Below are positions 21,135-32,554 of a DNA stretch of 64,000 nucleotides, piece by piece (the stretch's first letter is position 1; each line of letters opens with the position of its first letter). The stretch comes from Trogon surrucura (Eukaryota > Chordata > Aves > Trogoniformes > Trogonidae): the NCBI GenBank assembly GCA_020746105.1, contig CM036617.1, positions 17,110,037-17,174,036 of the forward strand, given 5' to 3'. The notes below the pieces were generated by a model. That model was not told the DNA's origin, made no database searches, and saw only the letters and a list, made by a program, of their open reading frames with translations. The position numbers and the translations under genes are program-made.

Positions 21135-21800
21135 CTGCAGTGCATCCCTTCTTCTTGTGCAGCAATTGCAGAGCATTTATTACTTTAATTCTGAAGGCAC
21201 TATCACTGCTGAAAAGGGTAAGTAATTTTCTTCTAACCAGGCAGTATGTAGCCTACTTATAAGTCTGTATCCTCTTGCTTCTTTTAAAAATTACTAAACA
21301 TATTCAATACTATAGTAATGCATGGAGATTGAATGATTCTGTATATTAAAAGCTGGCAGGTAGGTAATACCTGAAAATAGATATGTAAAAATTCAGCAGT
21401 AGAAGGGAGACACTAGGAACAGCTGGAAAAAGAGCACTCAAAAGTGATTAGTCTCTGCTAAAAGTTTATAATGATTATCCTTGTACTTTTTCAGTCCAGA
21501 ATTACTGCTGGCCTTAGAAATGACTCTTGGAAATATATGCTTCAGATCCATTTAGAGTTGGTGTAATACCCAGCCCTCAGAGCAGAGGAAGTATGGCCAG
21601 TGGCTCAGATTAATAATTACTCCTGGCTGCAACCCTTATGACCTGAGTAGCTCAGCTTCTTATATGCTTTCTTATGATTTTTCACTACATGCAAATATGA
21701 CTTCCTTAGCAGCAGACATTTACCCTGGTTTATACAGCCAATGAAGTTTCTGTGTTCTCTTTCAGAAATATTCATGTTAATGAAGTCTGATTTAGGTTTT
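21135..21800. other. AT-rich non-coding DNA, nothing recognised
   Basis: Unique sequence up to a run of 12 T (about 21797-21808) at the 5' junction of the long CR1. Confidence 0.5.
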
Positions 21801-21807
21801 TTTTTTT

Positions 21808-22713
21808 GTGAACGATCTGCTCAAGCTGGTGGCTGAGCTGAAGGAGGAAGTAGAAAGGCTGAGGAGCATTAGGGAGTCGGAGACCGAGATAGATCGGTGG
21901 AGTCAGTTCCTGAATGGCAAGCAACAAGCTCCGCAAAGAGCTGAATATCCCCCCACCTCTGGCCATCAGGCAAAAGGGGGGGACCTAAAAGATAGGGAGG
22001 AGTAGAAGCAGGTGCCTGCCAGGAGAGGAAGGAAAATCCCTGCCTGGCCTCCCTCACCTGCTGGGTTGCCCCTGCAAAACAGGTATGGGGCTCTAGACAA
22101 TGAGAGCCAGGCAAAGGAAGAGTCAGTGGAGGGTTCACCCATAGGGCTGTCTAGGGTGAGTCGCTCGGATACACGCATTAGGACTTCTTCATCTAAGAAA
22201 AAAAGGAGGGTAATTGTAATTGGAGACTCCCTCCTGAGGGGAACAGAGGGCCCTGTCTGCCACCCTGATCTGACCCACAGGGAAGTCTGCTGCCTCCCTG
22301 GGGCCCGAGTTAAGGATGTTATCAAGAAGCTTCCTGATCTGGTCAAACCCACAGACTATTACCCGCTTTTGGTTATGCAGATCGGTAATGATGAGATAGT
22401 AGAGAGACGGCCAGAAGCAATCAAAAGGGACTTTAGGGCACTGGGGCGGATGCTAGAAGGATCAGGCGCACAGGTTGTGTTTGCCTCTATTCCTTCAATT
22501 ATGAGGGAAAATAGTGGTAGGTTTGACAAAGTGCAGCAGATTAATACTTGGCTAAAGGGGTGGTGCCAGCGGTCTAGCTTTGGATTTTTTAACCATGGGG
22601 AGATCTACAGGGCACCTGATCTACTGAAACAAACTGGGGTTCAAATGACACAAAGGGAAAAAAGGATCCTTGGTCATGAGCTGGCGGGACTCATAGAGCG
22701 TTCTTTAAACTAG
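21808..22713 (+). pseudogene. CR1 ORF1 (coiled coil plus SGNH esterase), one stop
   Basis: CR1 ORF1 is an RNA-binding/esterase protein of the retrotransposition particle. The N-terminal part reads as a Leu/Glu-rich coiled coil (LVAELKEEVERLRSI). A TAG at 22003-22005 interrupts; the same frame resumes and runs to the TAG at 22711-22713. The esterase Ser block is VIVIGDSLLRG and the Asn block reads IGNDE. In the last block, where the 16.3-kb copy has DGIHLS, this copy has TGVQMT, so the Asp and His of the triad are lost. ORF2 starts 2 nt after the ORF1 stop. Confidence 0.88.
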
Positions 22714-22715
22714 AT

Positions 22716-25566
22716 ATGAAGGGGGATGGGGTTATAGCTGGGATTGCAGCGGGGCAGTGCTCTAGAAATTATGAGGACCGGGTGGCCTTCCACGCCCCTA
22801 GGGTGAGATCAGTGTGCTCAGCTTGCTCCCTGAAATGCTTATACACCAATGCACGCAGCATGGGGAATAAGCAGGAGGAGCTAGAAACCTGGGTTCGGGC
22901 AGGAGATTATGATCTGGTGGCAATTACAGAGACATGGTGGGACAGCTCCCATGACTGGAATGTGGTCATGGGTGGCTATGTCCTTTTCAGGAAAGACAGG
23001 CCAGCCAGGCGAGGTGGTGGAGTCGCTCTTTACGTGAAAGAGCAACTACAATGTCTTGAATACCATCCAGGCATGGATGAGGAGCAAGTTGAGAGTGTAT
23101 GGGTTAGAATTAAGGGGCAGGCTGGCAGGAGAGATACTGTTGTGGGTGTCTATTACAGGCCACCAGATCAGGGTGAGGAAGTTGATGAGGCCTTCTACAG
23201 GCAGCTGAGAGCGGTCTCACAATCACAGGCCCTGGTTGTCGTGGGGGATTTTAACTTCCCTGATATTTGCTGGAAGGACAACTCAGCCAGCCAGCCACAG
23301 ACCAGGAGGTTCCTCCAGTGCATTGATAATTTTCTGATGCAAATGGTGGAGGAGCCGACTAGGAGAGGAGCACTGCTGGACCTCATCCTCGCTAACAAGG
23401 AGGATCTGGTTGAAGCAGTAAAGGTTGAGGGCTGCCTTGGCTGCAGTGACCATGAAATGGTGGAGTTCGGGATCTCATGTAGCAGAAACAAAATAGCAAG
23501 CGGAATTGCAACCCTGGACAAGGCAAACTTTGGATTTTTCAAACAATTGCTAGAGAAAATCCCATGGGCAAGGCTGTTTGAAGGTAAAGGGGCCCAAGAT
23601 AGTTGGTTAGTGTTCAGGGACTGCTTCTACCGTGCTCAAGATCAGAGCATCCCGACACGTAGGAAGTCAAGGAAGGGAGCCAGGAGACCTGCGTGGCTAA
23701 ACAGGGATCTGCTGGGTAAGCTCAAGGGCAAGAGGAGAATTTACAGATCTTGGAAGGCAGGGCTGGCCACTTGGGAAGAATATAAGGCTGTTGTCCGAGG
23801 ATGTAGGGAGGCAACTAGGAAAGCAAAGGCCTCCCTAGAATTGAACCTGGCGAGAGGGGTCAAGGACAACAGGAAGAGCTTTTTCAAATACGTGGCAGAT
23901 AAAACTAACACCAGAGGCAATGTAGGCCCACTGATGAATGAGGTGGGTGCCTTGGTGACAGAAGATACAGAGAAGGCAGAGTTACTGAATGCCTTCTTTG
24001 CCTCTGTCTACTCTGCCAGAGGCTGTCCTGAGGAACCCCGTTCCCCTGAGGCCCCACAGGAAGTCAGGGCAGTGGAGGAGTTTGCTTTAGTCGATGAGGA
24101 CTGGGTTAGGGACCAATTAAGCAATCTGGACATCCATAAATCCATGGGTCCAGACGGGATGCATCCACGGGTGCTGAGGGAGCTGGCTGATGTCATTGCT
24201 AGACCACTCTCCATCATCTTTACCAAGTCTTGGGAGACGGGAGAGGTGCCTGGGGACTGGAGGGAAGCAAATGTCACTCCAGTCTTCAAAAAGGGCAAGA
24301 AGGAGGACCCGGGTAACTATAGACCGGTCAGCCTCACCTCCAGCCCTGGGAAAGTGATGGAACGACTTATCATTGGTGCCATCTCAAGGCATATCAGGGA
24401 TAAGAGGGTCATTAGAGACAGTCAACATGGCTTCACCAAGGGGAAGTCGTGCTTGACTAACCTCATAGCCTTTTATGAGGATATAACAAGGTGGATAGAT
24501 GATGGCCGAGCGGTGGATGTGGTCTCCCTTGACTTCAGTAAAGCATTTGACACAGTCTCCCACAGCATCCTTGCTGCTAAACTGAGGAAGTGTGGTCTAG
24601 ACTCTGGGGCAGTGAGGTGGACTGCGAACTGGCTAAGGGGAAGAAGCCAAAGAGTTGTGGTCAATGGGGCGGAGTCTGGTTGGAGACCTGTATCCAGTGG
24701 AGTGCCTCAAGGGTCGGTACTGGGACCAGTATTATTCAATATATTCATCGATGACTTGGATGAGGGACTAGAGAGTACTATCAGCAAGTTTGGTGATGAC
24801 GCCAGAAGGCTGTGCTGCCATTCAGTGAGACCTGGACAGGCTAGAGAGTTGGGCGGGGAAAAATTTAATGAAATATAACAAGGGTAAATGTAGAGTCTTG
24901 CATCTGGGTAGGAACAACTCCAGGTTCCAGTATAAGTTGGGGAATGACTTATTAGAGAGTAGTGTAGGGGAAAGGGACCTGGGAGTCTTGGTGGACAGCA
25001 GGATGACCATGAGCCAGTACTGTGCCCTTGTGGCCAGGAAGGCCAAGGACATCCTGTGGTGTATTAGAAGGGGGGTGGTTAGTAGGTCGAGAGAGGTTCT
25101 GCTTCCCCTCTACTCTGCCCTGGTGAGACCCCATCTGGAATATTGTGTCCAGTTCTGGGCCCCTCAGTTCAAGAAAGACAGGGAACTGCTGGAGAGAGTC
25201 CAGCACAGGGCAACTAGGATGATTAAGGGAGTGGAGCATCTCCCTTATGAGAAAAGGCTGAGGGAGCTGGGGCTCTTTAGTTTGGAGAAGAGGAGTCTGA
25301 GGGGTGACCTCATTAATGTTTACAAATATATCAAGGGTGAGTGTCACGAGGATGGAGCCAGGCTCTTCTCGGTGACAACCACTGATAGGGCAAGGGGTAA
25401 TGGGCTGAAACTGGAACATAAGAGGTTCCGCTTAAACTCGAGAAGAAACTTCTTCTCAGTGAGGGTGATGGAACACTGGAACAGGCTGCCCAGGGAGGTT
25501 GTGGAGTCTCCTTCTCTGGAGGCATTCAAAACCGTCCTGGACAGGTTCCTATGTAGCATTATCTAG
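22716..25566 (+). pseudogene. CR1 ORF2 (endonuclease plus reverse transcriptase), frameshifted
   Basis: The ATG at 22716 opens an AP-type endonuclease with its expected residues: TNARSM, ITETWW (catalytic Glu), [18 protein letters not shown] and the SDH motif. It continues with the linker and [29 protein letters not shown], motif [12 protein letters not shown], motif [13 protein letters not shown] and motif C read as FGDD. Just after FGDD a 26-nt net deletion relative to the copy at 6.5 kb (at about 24800) throws the frame, and the first frame ends at 24878. The correct frame resumes at 24868 and runs to 25566 with the [12 protein letters not shown] end. Enzymatically dead, but only through this one visible break. 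Confidence 0.93.
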
Positions 25567-25649
25567 GCGTTCCTTTTCTGGCAGGGGGATTGGACTTGAT
25601 CTTTCGAGGTCCCTTCCAATCCCTGACATTCTGTGATTCTGTGGTGCAA

Positions 25650-25985
25650 ACCACCACTACAATGGAAGTAAAGACATTTCACTGGTGAGGATCACCAGGG
25701 ACAGTCTTCTGCTCTTCAGTGTCTACAGATTAAGATTAGATCACTGTTTTAGAAGATATGTTGTCTCTCAAAATTAATTTAAAGGTCAGAGGAAAAATAT
25801 GAGCAGCTGAGATTCCTTAGCATAAACATTTTACCTGGACTGACTAATAGTCTCTAGTAAGTCTCTGATAATCTTTGCATTTCTGAACTGACACAAAGTT
25901 CTATGACTACTTTTAAGTGAACATCCTTTGGTCTAGCAAGATAAATGCGTGCAGTAGGCAGTTTGACTGAGGTACTGGCGTTTCA
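25650..25985. other. AT-rich non-coding DNA between two CR1 elements
   Basis: Nothing recognised. Confidence 0.45.
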
Positions 25986-25989
25986 AGTA

Positions 25990-26406
25990 ACTAAAGATGA
26001 GGAAGGGAGTGGAACATCTTCCTTATGAGGAAAGGCTGAAGGAGCTGAGTCTCTTTAGCTTGGAGGAGGCTGAGGGGTGACCTCATAAATGTTTATAAAT
26101 ATGTCAAAGCTCTGTTGGTCTGTTCTCCCTAGTAACAAGTGATAGGACAAGGGGAAATGGCCTTAGGTTGCACCAGGGGAGGTTGAGGTTGGACATTAGG
26201 AAGAATTTCATTACTGAACGGGTTGTCAGGCGTTGGAACAGGCTGCCCAGGGAGGTGGTTGAGTCACCATCCCTGGAGGTGTTTAAGTGACAGGTGGATG
26301 TTGTGCTGAGGGGCATGGTTTAGTGGTGTTGATAGGGCTAGGACAAAAGATAGACTCGGTGATCTTGAAGGTCTCTTCCAACCAAAAACTCTTCTACGAT
26401 TCTATG
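25990..26406 (+). mobile_element. Chimeric CR1 3' end
   Basis: The first about 115 bp (to about 26107) match the CR1 subfamily at 6.5-8.7 kb (GGGAGTGGAACATCT, AAGGAGCTGAGTCTC, TTATAAATATGTCAAA). From about 26108 the sequence switches to the subfamily of the copy at 54.7-56.1 kb (TCTGTTCTCCCTAGTAAC, AAGGGGAAATGGCCTTAGG, GTGGTTGAGTCACCATCCC) and ends with that subfamily's GGTTTAGTGGTGTTG 3' UTR and an ATTCTATG tail. The matching ORF2 positions are about 300 nt apart in neither copy but continue collinearly, so this looks like a template switch or recombination. Confidence 0.82.
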
Positions 26407-26409
26407 AAA

Positions 26410-29400
26410 TTCATCTCCTCTCTAATATGTAAGAGGGAATAACTTCTCATTGCTTATTGACCAGGAGAAAAATGCAGTGTACTCAACAAATGGTCATCCA
26501 GAAAGAAGAGGATAGGAAATGAAACATATTTCTCTTACAGAAATATAATAACAGAATAAAAAGAACATAACAAGACAGACATTGTTAATAATCATAATAA
26601 AGTTAACATATAAGGAGAGAAAATAAATGTAACCCTTTGATCTTTTAACAGATGGGCTTTGTGTTCAGTGAAATTTGAATATTTAAAAGATATTATTTCC
26701 TAATTAGCTTTTTCTTTATTCCTAGGTAAGAATATTCAAGATTTTACTTCTGGGAAGTATAATCCAGGGGGATTCACGTGGCTGATAGCCCTCGTGGTGT
26801 TACTAAGAGCCTTCTGCCCCTGTGTGATGCTGCAGGGATGTCTATGTAGTCTGACCACACTTAGAAATCAAACCTAGCAAATGCCAGAGAAAAATTTCCA
26901 TGGTGTTTTATAATGAGGTATTTTGCCTCAGCAAGGAAAGAACGAAGAAGATTTAAGGCAAAGCCTGGCATGCAGAAATACTCCTGCTGGGAACAGCAGT
27001 AACAGCGATGCATGTGCTGAGCAAGGAACGTGCCACGTGCCGCCGCTCAATCTGAGGCATCCGGACAGAATTGTTCTATAGAGCCAGAGAAGGATCCAGG
27101 GACTGCAACAAAGAGTTTTTTAAACATTTTTTTCTCCTATTATTTCTTACCCTAGATAAATAAACTGCTGTTCCATGGTGATTAAGAAAACATATGAAAG
27201 AGGGAAGCACATGTTATTGAGCAGAGATTTTTCTGCCACCATTTTCTCTGAAAAGTAAATGTAATTTTCACGTTCAATCACATATGGAATGGAAATCTGT
27301 GTTCTTAACTGAAAAATCCTTTGGAAAGCAATACTGTATGGGATCCTTTAGTGCAGGTGCAGCATCTGAGCTAGATTCTCAGGCTACTTCTGTGATCAAG
27401 AGTGGTAGACTTTTCTGGAAAGAAATTCCTCTCCTTCCCAGCCCCAACCAGAGGACCTCTTTCTCTCCCCTGCATTTAAGGGGAAATCAGTCTACCAGCT
27501 TAGACCAGCTGCCTAACTTCTAGGCAGTTAAAGAAAAGCAAGATAATCCCACAGATAGCAGGTGGAATAAAAATATCTATGATAGAGATACTAAAGTTTT
27601 ACAGGAAGACAGAAACAAGCAGAGTGGGCTTGTGTAGACAAGTATGTAATTTATTCCAGATGGTGTTTTGCTTCAGTAAAAGTTACAGATTCTCTTAAAG
27701 GCACTTTTGTGACCCTCAACATAACATTTGAGCATTTTGCAACTGATGTATTCGTAAAATTTGTAAAAGGCATTGCTAACAGAAGAATATATGGTGGATG
27801 TTGTGAAACACTGGTCTTGGCAGGACAGAAGATGAGGAAGGAGAAATTGGTGTAACTGCATTTATAGCAAATGGGCTTAGGAGCACAGGGCAAGCTGCAG
27901 TGAGGGATCACAGCTGGGGTGCCCTGGAGGAAGTGGTTACATACACTCATTGGCCACAAATGCAGCTGCTTCTGGGACCAGTCGATATTCAAGAAAATCC
28001 TCTAGTGAATACACAGGAAATTCTGGAGAGAACACCTAGTGTTTCGAGCACAGATTTTTGTAGAAATTTTTCTATCAAACCTACAATAATTCCTGTCTCA
28101 AAAGTGTGTGCATTTGTAGAAAGTGGCTGGGGGGATTTTTAACTTGTTTTCTGTTTAAACAGAATTCCTTACCCAGAACCATAAACAAGGAGTTTAAGAA
28201 GACAAATAACAGAACATAGATACACAAATACGCACACACGCTCTGAAAGCATTTGGCCAGCTAACATGTGACGTGCCTTTTAAGTATGTTGATCCCAGAA
28301 AATCTAATATCTTGAAAACCTTGTGTTCAGCTTCACTCCTGGGTTTCAAATGTGGGGAACACACTGTGGGAAATACCAAATTACATCCTTCTCCTCCTCT
28401 ATTTCTTTTAAATATTCCTTCATTTATTAGTGCTTTTCAACTAATCGTGCATAAATATAATACAGGGAAGATAACTCAAAGACAGACAAGGCAATCCTTC
28501 CATATATTCATTCAAATTAGAAAAGAAAATTAAAACAAGAGCCCTCACTCCCAACTGAAAAACTTAAGTAAATGTTATTAGAAGAAATAAATTACAAAAT
28601 GAAGAATCCACATTTCAGTGTGCATTCCTGGACAGAAAATAGATGGTAGGAGAGTAAAATCTGAGATTTTCTGTTAGTAGAGTTAAGGAGCCTGATTATA
28701 ACAATGCTGTAATTATACATAGAAAATGTGCATAAAGATTAAGCATTTTAAATGATGATCAGACATGATCTAAACTAAAACCCAAGTACAATAAGGACAA
28801 GCGGTGCATAATCATGGTTCCAAAACACAATGTGCAGGGAAATCAACTAGTTTAGAGATCAACTCAAATACAACTTTTGACTGTGTGGCCTCAACAGCCT
28901 TATCTCTAATAAGTAATTTCCAAGCTTTGATATGAGTATTTCTGCTGAAATCAGAGGCGCTCATGGACCTGTATGTTATGAGTTGCTTCAGTGGTTTTGC
29001 TTCAGTTTTTCTGCTTGCTCTTCTCTGTCTTTTCTTGTACACAAAACTAATTTTGGATTAGACCTTGTCTTGAGCATTCGTACTGGCCTTAGTTCATAAA
29101 CGTTATAAATAATAAAATGATGCAGTTTATACACAAATTACATCATTTCAGGCCAACCTGATCCACGCGTACTTTAGAGTGTTCATTATTAAAATGTGAA
29201 TAAAACTTCAGTTACCATGTTATCACAGTTTCTTCTGTAAAGGAATCAACAGTAGAGTTTCATTCTGTTATTTCTCGTAGATAAGGAACAAGTATGACTT
29301 GACTCCCTTACCCACGAAAGCATAACATGAAGGATACACTTTGTAATGTAACGTTCCTAATGAGTTACGTATGTCTTTGGCCACCTCTGCCAATGCAATT

Positions 29401-30425
29401 GTGGAAAACACTGGGTTATGTCCTTTTCCTGGCTCATCCAAAAGAAAAGACGACAGAGCATTAGAGGTCCATGGCACTGCAGTACGGTTTTGTTTGTCAT
29501 AGAAAGTGTGTATCATGCACCGCTGGGAAGATATATTGCTCTGTTCTCTTAAAGGGCAAAAAAAAATCACATACAACTCCGTTGTATGACTAATAGCAGA
29601 GTTCTGAGGAGATACTTCAAACTCAATTTATAAAAGCTTTACAGCTCAAAAGGTGACATAAAAGTTGAAAAGGATAAAATAACCAGTGTTTTATATGGAA
29701 ATCAAAGAAGTGCCTTTGGTACAAATAAGAGAAAAACAGCAATTTCTGAAACACAGTAATTCTATCCAAGTAAAGATATTTTTATGTTTATGGGAAATAA
29801 CAGGTAGTTTGCAACCACAGAGCCAACCAGGTGCATATTAAGTTGATGAAAATTAACCCCTAACAGTCACCTCTGTGTGTGTGACAATCAGAAAATATAT
29901 AGAATTAAAGTGGAGATAGAGATTCAAGTAAGGTTAAGGGAAAGAGAAGGTAGAAGAGCATTAAAAATGAAGTAAAATAATAACAATTATGTAAGTAGGG
30001 TTGTCTTGGCTTTCAGTTTACATATTGCCCTTCTCTGTGAGTAAGAAAGAAAAAGAAACAATGCAGTAATAACATTTGTTAGGCTTGCCTTATAGAGAGG
30101 TGGTAGAGATTCATTAAGCAATATTCCTATGGTAGTCAAGGGTTGAAAGCACAATGTGATCACACATTTTATACCACTAACTGAATGTCTCAAATCAAAC
30201 CTTTATATCCAGGCAGAAAAGGGGAAGATGATATTTGCGACGAGAGGAAAATAGAGAAAAGGCAAACCAGTTGAAGTAGATGACAAGGAGTGGGGAAAAA
30301 AAAAACAAACCAGGAGTGTTAAGTAGAAAATAAAAAAAAATCTCTCATGTAGAATATATAATGGAGGAAAAGAATAAATGCTACTAATGTCCCAGTCTGC
30401 TTACTGCTGAGATTTCCTCACTGAA
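26410..30425. other. AT-rich non-coding DNA, nothing recognised
   Basis: No gene, RNA or known repeat. The longest frame (minus 29576-29268, 102 codons) shows no family resemblance. Confidence 0.5.
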
Positions 30426-30429
30426 TTGA

Positions 30430-30550
30430 GGTGTCCCAGTCAGGATTTGAAACTGGGATCCAGCCAGCTGAACAGGCAGCCTTAAATTGCCAGTTACCCA
30501 CCAAAATCGCCCTTCTGGAATAAAAGCCTAAGCTACCTGACTGTGAGCAG
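30430..30550 (-). repeat. Possible ancient tRNA-derived SINE remnant
   Basis: On the minus strand a B-box-like AGTTTCAAATCC lies near 30457-30446 inside a tRNA T-arm-like context (CCCAGTTTCAAATCCTGACTGGGA, with pairing arms CCCAG/CTGGG). A GTAGCTTAGG stretch about 80 bases before it could be a decayed A box. No octamer tail follows. The call rests on these two motifs only. Confidence 0.25.
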
Positions 30551-30659
30551 GTAGGAGTGAATGCTTCTTCCAGAAGAAGAGTCAATCTTCCAGGATCCAT
30601 GTAAAATTTCAGTTGAAGCTTCATGCATGAGGCAGGGGGCTGCTTTCCTCTGCAGTTTC

Positions 30660-32400
30660 CTAATTTACATGTTAATTGAGTGCTTGTAGCCTTAAAGGCC
30701 TCAAATCTGAAGCCTGAAACGAAATAATGGGATTACTCTCCTCTTAAATCATTAAATTAACAAGATGTGTAGGTATTATGTGCAGAATCATGGTTTTCCT
30801 TAGTGCGAGTGCCCTGTTTCAGACATCAGACATCATCAGATCTTGGGTTCAGGGCTGGCGGGACAGTGGGATTTCACATCAGTGAGTGCCCGTGGCAGTA
30901 ACCAACAGCAGAGAAAAAGCTGAGGGACTAAACATTCAAGTCTATCTTTGACCTTGGCTAGAAATCCCTAGCTCATAAAATAGACCTGAAACTATCTTTT
31001 CTGTGTCTTCAGGGAGTCCTGAAACAATACAGAATAAAAATTGTAATAGTTAGAAAAGTACAGTATCTCCATTTCTATATTCATTCAAATGAGAAAGCAG
31101 AGGGAGAAGTTCGCTAATAATCTGAAATGATATAGTGAGATGTGCATCACTGAAGAAGGAACATCTCTGTGTAGAAAGTAAAATCTGGATGAACTCAGAC
31201 TTGCCAGTGAGGGGATGTGGAGAGAAACTGTGTGAAGCAGCATAGCATTCTCTGCATCTTTCCAGACGAAAACACAGAGGTTATGTGAGGAACACACCTA
31301 CACTCCCAGCAAAATAGAGCACAAATGATTGAGCCTTCATGGGTTTCATCATTTCCAAATAATTACTTCTTTTCTTGAATTGATTTATCTTGGTATGGAC
31401 TCACGTCGGCATGGCCTTATTAAATCCCTCTGTACGTTAGCTAAATCTCCACAGACAACAGAACTGCTTCTGTTTGACTGTTTCTGCAGCATGTTCCCAT
31501 AAAAAGAATGCATGAGACTGTTAATGTGACAGTTCTTCAAGGCAAAGTCTGTTTCATCAGTCAGGAAGAAGCCTTTGTGGAATACTGCTAGAAGAGATGA
31601 ATGTATTTTAATTTTACGAGACTTTCATCATGAAAGGAGTTTGAATAATTAAATTTGAAAGTGTGTTCTCAAGTGATTTTTAAAATAGTTTTAAATTTTA
31701 TCTTTTTGGTTTTTACTGTTCATTGTGCCCATAAGAAGTCTGAAAATAATTTTCCCCTACAGAATTCTTTCTGGTTTTCCCACACGACAAATTTTATTTC
31801 TTTTCCTCCTGTTGTTTCAATGCAATCAAAGTGACAATCAAGATTTTTATTTAAACAAAGTATCTAAAACCTGTGTGCGTGGCACCTTATGTTGCCAAAA
31901 TACTTTTGCTCTAACATCAGCCAAAATAAAAGCATCATTTTAGTGCTAGCTGGTTGCTATGACCTACAAGAGAATCACAAAAACAGTGATGTCTCCATTG
32001 TTTACATGAATCTAGTGCCCACTATTTGTATTGCTTCAGACCAAAGCAGATGAAGAAGAGAGGGGCTTGTGTCCCTTGCTTGTTCCTTTGTTATGGTAAC
32101 ACCATATTTAATTCCTTTGGTTTAACATGACTGCAGTAGCAGGATTTCTGACTGTAGTATACAACTAACACATGCTCAGTGAGGAACGGATAATGTGATG
32201 TTACCGTGCTGTGTTTGTCATTTGAGCTGTGGGTTTAGTTAGAATCATTCAGCAGCTGATAGGTTGCAGTGGAGGTTACTCATCCTAATTTTGTTTCTGA
32301 GCAATCTGTGGAACACTTTCTGAGATTCTGACACTGTAATATGTCCAGTAACACTTGGCTTTTCCTTCTTCTTTTCCTTATTTTCCCTCCTTATTTCCCC
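30660..32400. other. AT-rich non-coding DNA, nothing recognised
   Basis: Nothing could be supported up to the pentanucleotide array. Confidence 0.5.
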
Positions 32401-32405
32401 TTTCC

Positions 32406-32550
32406 CTCTCCTCTCCTCTCCTCTCCTCTCCTCTCCTCTCCTCTCCTCTCCTCTCCTCTCCTCTCCTCTCCTCTCCTCTCCTCTCCTCTCCTCTCCTCTC
32501 CTCTCCTCTCCTCTCCTCTCCTCTCCTCTCCTCTCCTCTCCTCTCCTCTC
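32406..32550. repeat. Perfect (CTCTC)29 pentanucleotide array
   Basis: 145 bases of uninterrupted CTCTC units with no substitutions. One strand is pure pyrimidine, the other pure purine. The long Leu-Ser-Ser-Pro and Arg-Arg-Gly-Glu-Glu open frames over it are by-products of the repeat, not genes. Perfection implies recent expansion. Confidence 0.97.
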
Positions 32551-32554
32551 CATT

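Larger units (their letters stand above)
21807..25644 (+). mobile_element. Nearly full-length CR1 LINE (ORF1 plus ORF2)
   Basis: A 3.8-kb element with most of ORF1, complete ORF2 coding length, a CR1 3' UTR (GGCAGGGGGATTGGACTTGA) and an ATTCTGTG tail. Only the 5' UTR and the first part of ORF1 are missing. It carries three visible defects: a TAG in ORF1, changed active-site residues in the ORF1 esterase, and a 26-nt net deletion in the RT. It is the most complete copy here and belongs to the same young subfamily as the ends at 14.4 kb and 38.8 kb. Confidence 0.96.

Noticed and set aside
29268-29576. 102-codon open frame on the minus strand
   Set aside because: No recognisable domain, no splice or promoter context, and the length is within chance for AT-rich DNA of this size.
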